The position numbers and the translations under genes are program-made. A stretch of 64,000 bases of DNA from Paenibacillus sp. FSL H7-0331 (lineage in GTDB: Bacteria; Bacillota; Bacilli; Paenibacillales; NBRC-103111): assembly GCF_001956045.1 (NCBI RefSeq), contig NZ_MRTH01000011.1, positions 62,001 to 126,000 of the forward strand, read 5' to 3'. The notes under the pieces are model-generated. The model saw only the letters and a program-made list of their open reading frames with translations. It ran no database searches and was not told where the DNA came from. Below, piece after piece: positions 25,056-34,910 of the stretch (positions are counted from its first letter, which is position 1; each line of letters opens with the position of its first letter).

Positions 25056-26294
25056 ATGAATCAAAGAGTTGTTATAACGGGTATGGGTGTCATGACATCC
25101 CTTGGGCAAGATCTGGAAACTTTTTGGGGGAATTTACTCGAGGGGAAATCCGGTGTTGGTCAAATTGAATTGTTTGATGTAACCGATTATCCAACACATA
25201 TCGCTGCTGAAATCAAAAATTTCAACTATGAGCCGTTTTTTGACAAAAAAGAAGCGCGCCGTATGGACCGATTTGTGCAGTTCGCAGTGGTTGCGAGTTT
25301 ATTGGCTTTGCGGGATGCCAAGCTTAACGTCAAGGAAGATACAGATCCGGAGCGGGTCGGTGTTTATGTCGGGTCCGGGATTGGCGGCTTGTCTACCTGG
25401 GAGGAACAGTTCAAGATTTTGCTGGAAAAAGGCCCCAAGCGTGTAAGTCCGTTCTTTATTCCGATGATGATTGCGAATATGGCTTCTGGCCAAATTTCAA
25501 TGATGACCGGAGCCAAAGGACCTAACAGCACAGCGGTAACCGCTTGTGCAACGGGAACACATTCAATAGGTGATTCCTTTAAAATGATTCAACGTGGGGA
25601 TGCGGATGTAATGATTTGCGGCGGTGCCGAGGCAACGATAACTCCAACAGGAGTCGCAGGCTTTAGTGCGCTGCGTGCTATGTCAACCCGCAACGATGAT
25701 CCAACCCATGCTAGCCGTCCGTTTGATATAGATCGTGATGGATTCGTTATGGGTGAGGGATCTGGTGTTCTCATACTGGAATCTCTGGAACATGCGACCA
25801 ATCGTGGTGCTCAAATCTATGCCGAAGTGGTAGGTTATGGAATGAGTGGCGACGCTCACCATATGACTGATCCCGATCCTGATGGTGCTGCTCGATGTAT
25901 GGTGAAAGCGATTAAGGATGCCGGGATTACACCGGAACAGATCGATTACATCAATGCACATGGAACTTCTACACCTGTAGGCGATCGTTCCGAAACAACA
26001 GCTATTAAAAAGGCTTTTGGCGATCACGCTTACAAACTGGCTGTGAGCTCAACCAAATCAATGACGGGCCACTTGCTGGGTGCAGCAGGCGGTGTTGAGG
26101 CGTTAATTTGTGGACTTGCCTTGAAGAACGGGGTGATTCCGCCTACGGCTAATTTGGACAACCAGGATCCATTATGTGATTTGGATTACGTACCGAATAC
26201 GCCGAGAAAAGCGGACCTCAACATTGTAATGTCCAATTCATTCGGCTTTGGTGGCCATAATGCCACAATTATTTTGAAGAAGTTTGAACAATAA
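25056..26294 (+). CDS. fabF: 3-oxoacyl-ACP synthase II FabF
   Basis: A 412-residue elongating condensing enzyme. The catalytic residues are C164 (VTACATG), H302 (HGTSTP), K334 and H339 ([11 protein letters not shown]). [17 protein letters not shown] FGFGGHNA at the C-terminus is conserved. A GGTGGG ribosome binding site precedes the ATG at 25056. It closes the fatty acid set and is followed by rnc after 69 nt. Confidence 0.97.
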   Translation: MNQRVVITGMGVMTSLGQDLETFWGNLLEGKSGVGQIELFDVTDYPTHIAAEIKNFNYEPFFDKKEARRMDRFVQFAVVASLLALRDAKLNVKEDTDPERVGVYVGSGIGGLSTWEEQFKILLEKGPKRVSPFFIPMMIANMASGQISMMTGAKGPNSTAVTACATGTHSIGDSFKMIQRGDADVMICGGAEATITPTGVAGFSALRAMSTRNDDPTHASRPFDIDRDGFVMGEGSGVLILESLEHATNRGAQIYAEVVGYGMSGDAHHMTDPDPDGAARCMVKAIKDAGITPEQIDYINAHGTSTPVGDRSETTAIKKAFGDHAYKLAVSSTKSMTGHLLGAAGGVEALICGLALKNGVIPPTANLDNQDPLCDLDYVPNTPRKADLNIVMSNSFGFGGHNATIILKKFEQ

Positions 26295-26363
26295 ATATAT
26301 TCATGATGTTGGATGATCAGGGAAATGAACCATAAACGGATGTTCGAAGTAGGTGGTGAGGAT

Positions 26364-27080
26364 ATGCATCGAAACCTGAAACAGCTGCAAACCGCATTGG
26401 ACATATCGTTTCGCAAACCAGAGCTGTTAAGGCAGGCGTTTACACACTCTTCCTATGTGAACGAGCACCGTATAGGTAATCATAAGGATAATGAGCGGTT
26501 GGAGTTTTTGGGAGATGCTGTCCTCGAACTAACCGTCTCAGAGTATTTATTCGAAATGTATCCACAGCGGCCTGAGGGAGAACTGACGAAGCTAAGAGCA
26601 TCGATTGTTTGTGAGCCTTCATTAGTAAGTTTTGCCGAACAGTTGGATTTTGGATCCTATGTACTGTTGGGCAAAGGTGAGGAATTAACAGGTGGCAGAA
26701 CAAGGCCGGCTTTACTTGCGGACGTGTTTGAATCGTTTGTTGGGGCCCTCTATCTGGATCAAGGTCTTGAAGTCGTTAACTCGTTTTTGCGCAAGCATCT
26801 TTTTCCGAATATTCCGAATCAGGGCAAGCTGCTGACCGTAGATTTCAAAACCAATTTGCAAGAGTACACACAGCAGCACAGTTTGGGCATATTGGAATAC
26901 AAAATTATCGATGAGCGCGGACCTGCACACGAACGGGAATTTGTGGCCCAGGTTCAAATCAACGACAGGCTTTTGGGGCAAGGCGCCGGCCGGTCCAAGA
27001 AGGAAGCTGAACAGCAGGCCGCAGCTCAAGCTTTGGAAGCGTTGAAAGTTGATTTTGGTAACACAACCAGAGGGTTTTGA
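26364..27080 (+). CDS. rnc: Ribonuclease III
   Basis: A 238-residue double-strand-specific RNase for rRNA processing and mRNA decay. The signature [14 protein letters not shown] holds catalytic acidic residues, and a second acidic cluster appears in [21 protein letters not shown]. The C-terminal third is a double-stranded RNA-binding domain ending in [16 protein letters not shown]. The ATG at 26364 follows AGGTGGTGAGG, while the in-frame ATG at 26313 has no ribosome binding site. The order acpP-(fabF)-rnc-smc is typical of the Bacillota. Confidence 0.95.
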   Translation: MHRNLKQLQTALDISFRKPELLRQAFTHSSYVNEHRIGNHKDNERLEFLGDAVLELTVSEYLFEMYPQRPEGELTKLRASIVCEPSLVSFAEQLDFGSYVLLGKGEELTGGRTRPALLADVFESFVGALYLDQGLEVVNSFLRKHLFPNIPNQGKLLTVDFKTNLQEYTQQHSLGILEYKIIDERGPAHEREFVAQVQINDRLLGQGAGRSKKEAEQQAAAQALEALKVDFGNTTRGF

Positions 27081-27082
27081 CG

Positions 27083-27123
27083 AATGCATCGGGCAGCTGA
27101 GAGGCTGCTGCCGATGCATTTTT
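27083..27123 (+). terminator. Intrinsic terminator after rnc
   Basis: A long stem with one bulge between 27083-27097 and 27107-27120 ending in TTTTT. Confidence 0.8.
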
Positions 27124-27171
27124 CTATGGGGTGCCAAGGGTTCTTCTACGATTCTATGAATAGGAATTGTA

Positions 27172-27180
27172 TGGTACAAT
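27172..27180 (+). promoter_or_regulatory. Extended -10 promoter before smc
   Basis: TGGTACAAT at 27172-27180 lies 18 nt before the smc start. The -35 is weak. Confidence 0.4.
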
Positions 27181-27197
27181 AACGTAGAGGTGAGACG

Positions 27198-30100
27198 ATG
27201 TTTTTAAAACGTATTGAACTGACCGGATTTAAATCGTTTGCCGACCGGACAGAGCTTGAATTCGTCCAGGGAATTACAGCGGTAGTAGGGCCGAACGGCA
27301 GCGGCAAAAGCAATATATCCGACGGGATTCGTTGGGTACTGGGGGAACAAAGCGCAAAAAGCTTACGCGGCGGCAAAATGGAAGATATTATTTTCGCTGG
27401 GAGCGATAACCGCAAAGCAGTTAACTTTGGTGAGGTTTCCTTAACACTTGATAATACAAGTCAATCGCTTTCGCTTGATTTTAATGAGGTCACAGTGACC
27501 CGCCGGGTGCACCGCAATGGCGATAGTGAATACTTAATAAATAAACAGCCTTGTCGGCTAAAAGATATCACTGAGCTGTTCATGGATACAGGGATTGGAA
27601 AAGAAGCATATTCGATCATTGGGCAAGGACGTATTGAAGAAATTTTAAGCACCAAGTCAGAAGACCGCCGCGGGATTTTTGAAGAAGCATCGGGTATTGT
27701 CAAATACAAATCACGCAAACGCGAAACGGAAAAAAAACTGCAGGAAACAGAGCAAAATTTGCTGCGTATTCACGATTTGGTATCGGAGCTCGAGGACCAG
27801 ATCGAACCACTTCGCAAGCAATCGGAGAAGGCCATCCGTTACAAGGAGCTAAGGGAGCAGCTAAAAAGCAGCGAAATTGCGATGTATGTGTACCAGATTG
27901 AGCAAATTTACATAGCTTGGACCGATACCAACACGAATCTGGAGCGCTTGAAGAAGGAACAGGAAGGGTTATCAACGATTGTGAGTCAGCATGATGCCCA
28001 TCTTGAGAAGCACCGCTGGGAAACGCGACGGTTAGAAACGGATATTGAGCGTCTACAGGAGCAGTTACTGCAGCTGAGTGAGGATTTTGAAAAGTGTGAG
28101 GGTCAAGGCGAAGTATTGAGAGAACGTAAGAAAAATTATGTGGGCAATCAGACCCAGCTGAAACAGACGGCTGCCCAACAAAGCCAGCGAATGGGTGAGA
28201 AGGAAGCGGAGCTGCTCCAATTCAGAGACAAGCTCACACTCATTTCAAACGAGCTGATTCAATATCAGGCGAAGGTGTTGGCTGAGGAGACCCGACTTCT
28301 TGGTGTCGCTGGAGGGGTAAGCAGTGGTGACGAGGATCGATTGAAAAGCGATCTGTTAGAAACATTGAATCGTATGGCCAATGCACGCAATGAAATCCGT
28401 TATACCGAGCAGCAAACCGAAGGTTTGACGCGAAGACTGGACAGGCTTGGTGACGAGCATCGTAAGTGGAAGGAACAAGCGGATACGATTACGGCACGTA
28501 AGCAGGAGCTGGAAAAGCGCCTCGCGGCTACTTTGAAGAAAGTCGACGAGATGCGTAATCAATATCTCGATCTGAGCCAGAGCTTAAAAACGAAGCAGCA
28601 GCTCTCAGAGGAAGCCAACAACGCTGTTCGCAAATGGGAGCAGAAGCTGGATGCTTTAGTTTCCAGACGCGATACGATGCGTGAGATGGCTAACGATTAT
28701 GATGGATTTATACATGGGGTCAAGGAAGTATTGAAGGCGAAGGACCGCAATGAGCTTCGTGGTATTCGCGGAGCGGTTGCCGAGCTGATGAAGGTACCTG
28801 CACATGTAGAGACAGCGATGGAAACAGCGCTTGGCGGCGCTTTGCAGCATATCGTGGTCGATAGTGAAGGTAACGCGCGTGAAGCGATTGCTTTCCTGAA
28901 GCGGCGGCAGCTTGGGCGAGCTACATTTTTACCTTTGGATGTTATTCGGGGACGATCTATTCAGGAATCCGAAAAAAGATCGATCGAATCGATGGAAGGC
29001 TTTGTTGGGATCGGTATAGATTTAGTTCAATATGATGAACAATATCGTCAAATTGTCGGCAGCTTACTGGGCAATGTGATCATTTCCAGCCAATTGGATA
29101 TGGCCAATCGGATTGCCGCGAAGATCCAGTACCGTTATCGCGTGGTCACTCTGGAAGGGGATATCGTCAATCCGGGTGGATCGATGACAGGCGGAAGTCA
29201 GCAGAAGCGAACCTCAAGCCTCCTCGGCCGTCAGCGGCAGATTGAAGAGATGGACGAGGAAATACAGGAGTCGGGCAAGCAGCTTCAGCAGGTGCGCAGC
29301 AGGGGAGAACTGGTGCGTAAGGAAATTGTATCAGAGACACAAGCCTTGGAGCAATTGCGTCAAACTGGCGAAAATTTGCGGGTTGAAGAGCAGCAAATTC
29401 GGGCTAGCCTTCTGCCACTTGATCAGGAATCCAGACAAGTCGCTGATCAGCTCGCGTTGTACAACCAGGACGGAACCGCAATGGATACGGAACGGCGGGA
29501 GCTGCAGGCTCGGCGGGAAGCGGCACAGCAATCGCTGGAGCAGCTTTTGGAAGAAGAAATTGTGATTCAGCAAGCTATACGTGAGGCAGCTACGGCACGT
29601 AAAGCGGGTGAGCTGGAGAAGGAAGAGCTGCAGACACAGCTTACGGATCTGAAAATCAAGGTGGCCTCACTCTCCCAGGAGAAGCAATCCTTGCTGGATC
29701 AGGAAAAGCGTTTCAGGACAGAGCTTACAGAGCTTCACACGGAGCTTGACTTGAACCGCAGTATTTTGCAGCAAATGGATCAGGATATGACAGGGCTTGA
29801 AAAGGAATCCATACTTCAAATTGAACAGCTCAATAGCCTATCTCTGAAAAAGCAGCACTGCTCGGAGCAATTGGATCTCAAACGTGCTGAGCGCGCAGAA
29901 TGGCAGGGCAAGCTGGAGAAGGAAGAATATAAGACACGTGAGGAGCGCAATCAGCTGCGGCAAGCGCAGGAACAGCTTCATCAAACCGAGGTTCGCGTGA
30001 CACGTCTTGATGTAGAGCTTGAGAACCTGCTGAAAAAGCTTGCAGATGATTATGAGCTGAGCATAGAGTTGGCTAAGGAGCGTTATCCAATACCAGAAGA

Positions 30101-30770
30101 CGTGCTAGGCACGCAAAACAAGGTAAGGGAGCTCAAGCGTGAAATTGCTATATTGGGTGAAGTTAACCTGGGAGCGATAGAAGAGTTTGTGCGAGTGAAC
30201 GAGCGCTTTGAGTTTCTAAGTGAACAGAAAAATGATTTGGTGGATGCCAAAACGACACTCTATCAGGTTATTCATGAGATGGACGAGGAAATGTCCAAAC
30301 GTTTCCGAATCACCTTTGATGCAATTCGTACCCATTTTGTGATTGTGTTTGCCAAGCTTTTTGGAGGTGGGCGTGCAGATTTGATTTTATCCGAGCCCGA
30401 CAATCTGCTGAGTACAGGAATTGAAATCGTAGCACAGCCACCAGGGAAAAAATTGCAGAACCTGCAGCTATTATCCGGTGGAGAGCGCGCACTGACGGCA
30501 ATTGCATTATTATTTTCAATTATTCGTGTTAAACCGGTACCGTTTTGTGTGCTGGATGAGGTAGAAGCAGCTTTGGATGAAGCCAATGTGACGCGTTTTG
30601 CTGAATATTTGCGGGAGTTCTCGCAGCAAACACAGTTTATTGTAGTCACACACCGCAAAGGCACGATGGAAGAAGCCGATGTTCTCTATGGGGTAACTAT
30701 GGAGGAAGGCGGCGTCTCCAAGCTGGTGTCCGTTCGTCTGGAAGAGGATGAAGCAATTATTGCAAGTTAG
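27198..30770 (+). CDS. smc: Chromosome segregation protein SMC
   Basis: A 1190-residue structural maintenance of chromosomes ATPase, the core of the condensin complex with ScpA and ScpB. Walker A GPNGSGKSN is at residues 31-39. Two long coiled-coil arms flank a hinge at about residues 500-680 that includes the GGSMTGG turn. The C-terminal head has the LSGGERALTA signature and the Walker B VLDEVEAALDEAN. Length and domain order are normal. Followed after 32 nt by ftsY, the standard smc-ftsY pair. Confidence 0.98.
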   Translation: MFLKRIELTGFKSFADRTELEFVQGITAVVGPNGSGKSNISDGIRWVLGEQSAKSLRGGKMEDIIFAGSDNRKAVNFGEVSLTLDNTSQSLSLDFNEVTVTRRVHRNGDSEYLINKQPCRLKDITELFMDTGIGKEAYSIIGQGRIEEILSTKSEDRRGIFEEASGIVKYKSRKRETEKKLQETEQNLLRIHDLVSELEDQIEPLRKQSEKAIRYKELREQLKSSEIAMYVYQIEQIYIAWTDTNTNLERLKKEQEGLSTIVSQHDAHLEKHRWETRRLETDIERLQEQLLQLSEDFEKCEGQGEVLRERKKNYVGNQTQLKQTAAQQSQRMGEKEAELLQFRDKLTLISNELIQYQAKVLAEETRLLGVAGGVSSGDEDRLKSDLLETLNRMANARNEIRYTEQQTEGLTRRLDRLGDEHRKWKEQADTITARKQELEKRLAATLKKVDEMRNQYLDLSQSLKTKQQLSEEANNAVRKWEQKLDALVSRRDTMREMANDYDGFIHGVKEVLKAKDRNELRGIRGAVAELMKVPAHVETAMETALGGALQHIVVDSEGNAREAIAFLKRRQLGRATFLPLDVIRGRSIQESEKRSIESMEGFVGIGIDLVQYDEQYRQIVGSLLGNVIISSQLDMANRIAAKIQYRYRVVTLEGDIVNPGGSMTGGSQQKRTSSLLGRQRQIEEMDEEIQESGKQLQQVRSRGELVRKEIVSETQALEQLRQTGENLRVEEQQIRASLLPLDQESRQVADQLALYNQDGTAMDTERRELQARREAAQQSLEQLLEEEIVIQQAIREAATARKAGELEKEELQTQLTDLKIKVASLSQEKQSLLDQEKRFRTELTELHTELDLNRSILQQMDQDMTGLEKESILQIEQLNSLSLKKQHCSEQLDLKRAERAEWQGKLEKEEYKTREERNQLRQAQEQLHQTEVRVTRLDVELENLLKKLADDYELSIELAKERYPIPEDVLGTQNKVRELKREIAILGEVNLGAIEEFVRVNERFEFLSEQKNDLVDAKTTLYQVIHEMDEEMSKRFRITFDAIRTHFVIVFAKLFGGGRADLILSEPDNLLSTGIEIVAQPPGKKLQNLQLLSGGERALTAIALLFSIIRVKPVPFCVLDEVEAALDEANVTRFAEYLREFSQQTQFIVVTHRKGTMEEADVLYGVTMEEGGVSKLVSVRLEEDEAIIAS

Positions 30771-30802
30771 AACCCAAAGCCCAAGAGGAGGTCACGACTG
30801 GA

Positions 30803-31792
30803 ATGAGTTTTTTTAAGAAGCTAAAAGAAAGTATTTCCTCTAAAGCGGAGGCAGTGACAAATAAGTTCAAGGAAGGACTGACCAAAACACGTGATGTGTT
30901 TGTCGAGCGTGTAGAGGATTTGTTCAGCCGACGTAAAAAAATTGACGAGGATTTTTATGAGGAATTGGAAGAAATATTGATTGGTGCCGATGTCGGTGTC
31001 AATACAGTTATGAAGCTTGTTGAGAGCCTTCGTGCAGAGGTACGTAAACGAAAAATTGAACAGCCAAGCGAGTTGCAGCCGATTTTGTCGGAAATGATCA
31101 TTGCCTTGTTGAAGGGTGACGAGAAATCCTCGTTGAAAATGGCCAGTTCCGGTCTGACTGTTATTTTGTTTGTTGGCGTGAATGGAGTAGGGAAAACAAC
31201 GACAATCGGCAAAATGGCTCATCTTTTAAAATCTCAAGGTAAAAAGGTGATGCTCGCGGCCGGAGATACATTCCGTGCTGGAGCGATCGAGCAGTTGGAG
31301 GTATGGGGGCAGCGCGCGGGTGTAGATGTGATCAAGCAGCAATCCGGTTCAGATCCGGCGGCGGTCATGTTCGACGCGCTGCATGCAGCGAAAAGTCGTG
31401 GTGTCGATGTACTATTGTGTGATACCGCAGGCCGTTTGCAAAACAAAGTGAATTTAATGGAAGAGCTCAACAAAATTTATCGTGTCATCAGCCGTGAGGT
31501 TCCAGACGCCCCCCATGAGGTTTTACTAGTACTGGATGCAACGACAGGACAAAATGCTTTAAGTCAAGCCAAAATGTTCGATGAGAAGTCCGGTTTAACT
31601 GGTCTCGTGCTTACTAAGCTGGACAGTACAGCCAAGGGCGGGATCGTGGTTGCAATTCGTCAAGAGCTGAAGTTGCCCGTGAAATTCGTCGGTTTGGGTG
31701 AGAAGATAGATGATTTGCAACCGTTTGACTCGGATCAATTTGTACACGCCTTGTTCAGCAACTGGATCAAGGATGCGGATACGGTCAGCTAG
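30803..31792 (+). CDS. ftsY: Signal recognition particle receptor FtsY
   Basis: A 329-residue SRP-type GTPase that docks the SRP-ribosome complex at the membrane. The short N-terminal region (about 30 residues) is amphipathic and basic and replaces the long acidic A domain of enterobacteria. The NG domain has GVNGVGKTT (residues 125-133), DTAGRLQNK and TKLDSTAKGG. AGAGGAGG precedes the ATG at 30803. Confidence 0.97.
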   Translation: MSFFKKLKESISSKAEAVTNKFKEGLTKTRDVFVERVEDLFSRRKKIDEDFYEELEEILIGADVGVNTVMKLVESLRAEVRKRKIEQPSELQPILSEMIIALLKGDEKSSLKMASSGLTVILFVGVNGVGKTTTIGKMAHLLKSQGKKVMLAAGDTFRAGAIEQLEVWGQRAGVDVIKQQSGSDPAAVMFDALHAAKSRGVDVLLCDTAGRLQNKVNLMEELNKIYRVISREVPDAPHEVLLVLDATTGQNALSQAKMFDEKSGLTGLVLTKLDSTAKGGIVVAIRQELKLPVKFVGLGEKIDDLQPFDSDQFVHALFSNWIKDADTVS

Positions 31793-31850
31793 AGGGATAC
31801 GCCTGTTTTGGCGATTACTAAGAAGGAATACAGTGACAAGGAAAAAGACT

Positions 31851-31879
31851 TGACATCGTATCCGGTTTTCAGTATGATA
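31851..31879 (+). promoter_or_regulatory. SigA-type promoter for ylxM-ffh
   Basis: A perfect TTGACA starting at 31851 and TATGAT about 17 nt downstream, some 47 nt before the ylxM start. Confidence 0.75.
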
Positions 31880-31925
31880 AGTACTGTTGTTACTGTAAAG
31901 GGTTTTACCTTAACGGAGGCTTAGC

Positions 31926-32279
31926 ATGATGACGGAAGAAAATATGCTCGCCAAAACAAATCGTATGAATCTATTGATTGATTTTTACGAGCTGCTCTTG
32001 ACGGAGAAGCAACAGATGTTTGTAAAGCTTTATTTTCACGATGATTACTCACTAGGTGAGATTTCAGCAGAGTATCAAATCAGTCGTCAGGCTGTTTATG
32101 AACACATTAAACGTGCTGAATTAATGCTTGAGGAATACGAATCCAAGCTGCAGTTACTGAGCAAGCACGAACAAAGAAAAGTATATATACAGCAACTAGA
32201 GGCTCTGATGTTTATGTGGCATTCTGAAACAAAGGAACAAGCGCAATCAGTACTCGAGCAGTTGTCAGGCATAGAATAA
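31926..32279 (+). CDS. ylxM: Putative DNA-binding protein YlxM
   Basis: A 117-residue helical protein with a sigma-region-4-like helix-turn-helix ([25 protein letters not shown] shortened here, residues about 41-65). YlxM is encoded next to ffh in many Gram-positive bacteria and stimulates SRP GTPase assembly in streptococci; a regulatory role is also possible. CGGAGG lies 8 nt before the ATG at 31926. ffh follows after 57 nt. Confidence 0.92.
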   Translation: MMTEENMLAKTNRMNLLIDFYELLLTEKQQMFVKLYFHDDYSLGEISAEYQISRQAVYEHIKRAELMLEEYESKLQLLSKHEQRKVYIQQLEALMFMWHSETKEQAQSVLEQLSGIE

Positions 32280-32336
32280 CAGTTTAAATTGGCTACATTC
32301 AAAGATTCACAGTAACGCTCAAGAGGTGATGTTTGT

Positions 32337-33710
32337 ATGGCGTTCGAAAGTTTAGCGACTCGGCTTCAGAAGGTGTTCAGTAAGCTGAGAGGTAAAGGAA
32401 AGCTAACAGAAGACGATGTTAATGAGGCGTTGCGTGAGGTTCGTCTGGCGCTTCTTGAAGCGGATGTCAATTTTAAAGTTGTCAAGGAATTTATTGCAAA
32501 GGTCAAGGAACGTGCGATAGGTCAGGAAGTGCTCGAAAGCTTCACTCCTGCAATGGTCGTTGTGGATATCGTTAATAAAGAACTGACCGAGCTTATGGGT
32601 GGTACACAGAGCAAGCTGGCCAGGTCCAATCGACCTCCAACCGTAATTTTGATGGTAGGCTTGCAGGGTGCTGGTAAAACGACTGCTACCGGTAAGTTGG
32701 CCAAAATGCTTTTGCAGCAAAATCATCGTCCGTTGGTTGCTGCCGGAGATATATATCGACCAGCCGCGATCAAGCAACTGCAGGTGCTCGGTGAGCAGAT
32801 CAAGGTGCCTGTATTTACTATGGGTGATCAGGTCAGTCCGGTGGAAATCGCCAAAAATGCGCTGCAGCATGCGAAGGATCACGGAAATGATTATCTGATC
32901 ATTGATACTGCAGGTCGTTTGCACATAGACGAAGCTTTGATGGACGAGCTGAAGCAGATTGTTGATGCAGTCAAGCCTGATGAGACGCTCTTGGTCGTCG
33001 ATGCCATGACCGGTCAGGAATCTGTCAATGTAGCTGAGAGCTTTCATAGCCAATTGACTCTGACAGGTGTAGTTCTTACCAAGCTTGATAGCGATACGCG
33101 CGGTGGAGCTGCTATCTCGGTTAAAGCAGTTACTGGATGTCCGATCAAGTTTGTCGGTGTTGGTGAAAAGATGGATGCGCTGGAGCCGTTTCATCCAGAA
33201 AGAATGGCTTCACGGATTCTGGGTATGGGCGATATGCTTACGCTGATTGAGAAGGCGCAAGAAGGTATTGATGCAGAGAAGGCCAAGGAAATGGAGCGCA
33301 AAATGCGCACCGCTGAATTTACCTTCGATGACTTTTTGGATCAAATGGAGCAAGTCAAGAAGATGGGACCGCTTGATCAGATTCTGGATATGCTTCCTGG
33401 TGCCAACAAGATGAAGGGTATCAAGGACATCAAGGTTGACGATAAGCAAATGGCTCGTGTTGCTGCCATCGTGAAATCGATGACCAAGCAGGAACGCCAA
33501 AACCCGGATATGCTGACTCCAAGCCGACGTAAGCGATTGGCAGCAGGTAGCGGAAATTCCGTACAGGATGTTAATCGTTTTATCAAACAATTTGATGACA
33601 TGCGTAAGATGATGAAGCAATTTTCCAGCATGATGGGTCCTAAGGGTCCCAAAGGGCTTAAAGGTTTAAAGGGCAAAATGGGCAAAGGTATGAAGTTCCC
33701 GTTTGGTTAA
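32337..33710 (+). CDS. ffh: Signal recognition particle protein Ffh
   Basis: A 457-residue SRP54 GTPase that binds signal peptides on ribosomes. The NG domain carries GLQGAGKTT (residues 108-116), DTAGRLHID and TKLDSDTRGG. From about residue 300 the Met-rich M domain follows, with LLPG-like MLPGANKMKG, the RRKRLAAGSG RNA-binding segment, and a Gly/Lys/Met-rich tail. AGAGGTGATG precedes the ATG at 32337. Confidence 0.98.
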   Translation: MAFESLATRLQKVFSKLRGKGKLTEDDVNEALREVRLALLEADVNFKVVKEFIAKVKERAIGQEVLESFTPAMVVVDIVNKELTELMGGTQSKLARSNRPPTVILMVGLQGAGKTTATGKLAKMLLQQNHRPLVAAGDIYRPAAIKQLQVLGEQIKVPVFTMGDQVSPVEIAKNALQHAKDHGNDYLIIDTAGRLHIDEALMDELKQIVDAVKPDETLLVVDAMTGQESVNVAESFHSQLTLTGVVLTKLDSDTRGGAAISVKAVTGCPIKFVGVGEKMDALEPFHPERMASRILGMGDMLTLIEKAQEGIDAEKAKEMERKMRTAEFTFDDFLDQMEQVKKMGPLDQILDMLPGANKMKGIKDIKVDDKQMARVAAIVKSMTKQERQNPDMLTPSRRKRLAAGSGNSVQDVNRFIKQFDDMRKMMKQFSSMMGPKGPKGLKGLKGKMGKGMKFPFG

Positions 33711-33759
33711 CATTAACGGCGTTACTGCTTGTTTATTCTATGTAGGAGGTGATTTTTAA

Positions 33760-34032
33760 ATGGCAACACGTATTCGTCTAAAACGTATTGGTGCTCATAA
33801 AGCTCCTTTTTACCGTCTCGTAGTTTCGGATTCCCGTTCTCCGCGTGATGGTCGCTTTATCGAAGAAATTGGTACTTACAACCCGATTACTAAACCGGCA
33901 ACTGTAAGCATTGATGAAGAAAAAGCGTTGAAATGGCTTCAAACCGGTGCACAAGCTTCTGATACTGTTCGCAGTCTTTTCAGTCAAGCGGGCATTATGA
34001 AGAAGTTTCACGAGTCCAAACTGCAGAAGTAA
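33760..34032 (+). CDS. rpsP: 30S ribosomal protein S16
   Basis: A 90-residue protein that begins [19 protein letters not shown] and has [14 protein letters not shown], both diagnostic of S16, which stabilises the 5' domain of 16S rRNA. GTAGGAGGTGA precedes the ATG. It lies between ffh and khpA as in other Bacillota. Confidence 0.98.
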   Translation: MATRIRLKRIGAHKAPFYRLVVSDSRSPRDGRFIEEIGTYNPITKPATVSIDEEKALKWLQTGAQASDTVRSLFSQAGIMKKFHESKLQK

Positions 34033-34053
34033 TCTGCCGATTCGGAGGGTGTT

Positions 34054-34284
34054 ATGCAGGATCTAATAACCGTTATCGCTAAGGCGTTGGTTGATCATCC
34101 CAATGATGTTCTGGTCAATGCGGTAGAGGACGAACGCAGCATTACGTATGAGCTATCCGTGCATCCTGACGATGTTGGGAAAGTAATTGGTAAGCAGGGA
34201 CGTATTGCCAAGGCGCTTCGAACCGTAGTGACTTCGGCTGCAGTCAAGACAAGTAAACGAGTTTCGGTTGAAATTGTTTCTTAA
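34054..34284 (+). CDS. khpA: KH-domain RNA-binding protein KhpA (YlqC)
   Basis: A 76-residue single KH domain with the GxxG loop as G46-K-Q-G49 in VGKVIGKQGRIAKALR. KhpA pairs with KhpB (Jag) and affects cell division and envelope synthesis in several Gram-positive bacteria, probably through mRNA binding. It follows rpsP by 21 nt and its stop is followed at once by a terminator-like hairpin. Confidence 0.93.
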   Translation: MQDLITVIAKALVDHPNDVLVNAVEDERSITYELSVHPDDVGKVIGKQGRIAKALRTVVTSAAVKTSKRVSVEIVS

Positions 34285-34294
34285 TGGATACCAT

Positions 34295-34323
34295 GAGGGT
34301 TAGGAGAAATCCTAACTCTTTTT
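34295..34323 (+). terminator. Terminator-like hairpin inside the rpsP-rplS gene run
   Basis: GAG(GG)TTAGGA at 34295-34305 pairs with TCCTAACTC at about 34310-34318 around a GAAA loop, followed by TTTTTC. It separates khpA from rimM, so transcription of rimM-trmD from upstream should be reduced or conditional. Confidence 0.65.
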
Positions 34324-34388
34324 CATATAAAGATACAGAAAGATACAGCCTAAACAATTTGATGTTTTATTTTCGGAGGGGCCTATGT

Positions 34389-34910
34389 ATGAGCGATAAA
34401 TTATATACAATCGGTAAAATAGTCAATACGCATGGTCTTCTGGGAGAATTACGGATTTTTCCGGAAACGGATTTTGCTGATGAGCGTTTTGCCAATGGAA
34501 GTCAATTGGTATTTGTTGATCCCAAGACGAATGTACAGATTCCGGTGACGGTTAATTCAGCACGTGAGCACAAAAAAATGTTTATCGTTAAATTTAAAGG
34601 GTTTCAACACATCAATGAGGTTGAGAAATACAAAGGCTGGCTGCTGAAAGTGGAAGAAAAGTATATGCTCGAACTGCCGGATGACGAATTTTATTATCAC
34701 GAGATTATTGGCTGCCGCGTGGTAACAGATGAAGGCGAAGAGCTTGGAACCATCAGCGAGATACTATCACCAGGAGCTAACGATGTATGGGTGGTGGATC
34801 GGCCATCTGGAAAGCCTGTATTGCTGCCTTATATCGATGATGTGGTACTGGATGTCGATATTGAAAACAAGCTGATCAAAGTTCATGTACTGGAAGGTTT
34901 GCTGGATTGA
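34389..34910 (+). CDS. rimM: 16S rRNA processing protein RimM
   Basis: A 173-residue 30S maturation factor that binds S19. It begins [23 protein letters not shown] (start shown in part) and has the PRC-barrel second half with [11 protein letters not shown] and PGANDVWVV. The ATG at 34389 has CGGAGGGG about 8 nt upstream; the in-frame ATG at 34284 would run through the preceding hairpin and is rejected. The stop overlaps the trmD start (TGATG). Confidence 0.95.
   Translation: MSDKLYTIGKIVNTHGLLGELRIFPETDFADERFANGSQLVFVDPKTNVQIPVTVNSAREHKKMFIVKFKGFQHINEVEKYKGWLLKVEEKYMLELPDDEFYYHEIIGCRVVTDEGEELGTISEILSPGANDVWVVDRPSGKPVLLPYIDDVVLDVDIENKLIKVHVLEGLLD

Noticed and set aside
32403..33194. 263-codon minus-strand ORF within ffh
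   Set aside because: It mirrors the codon structure of ffh, a universally conserved gene; the translation shows no family features.
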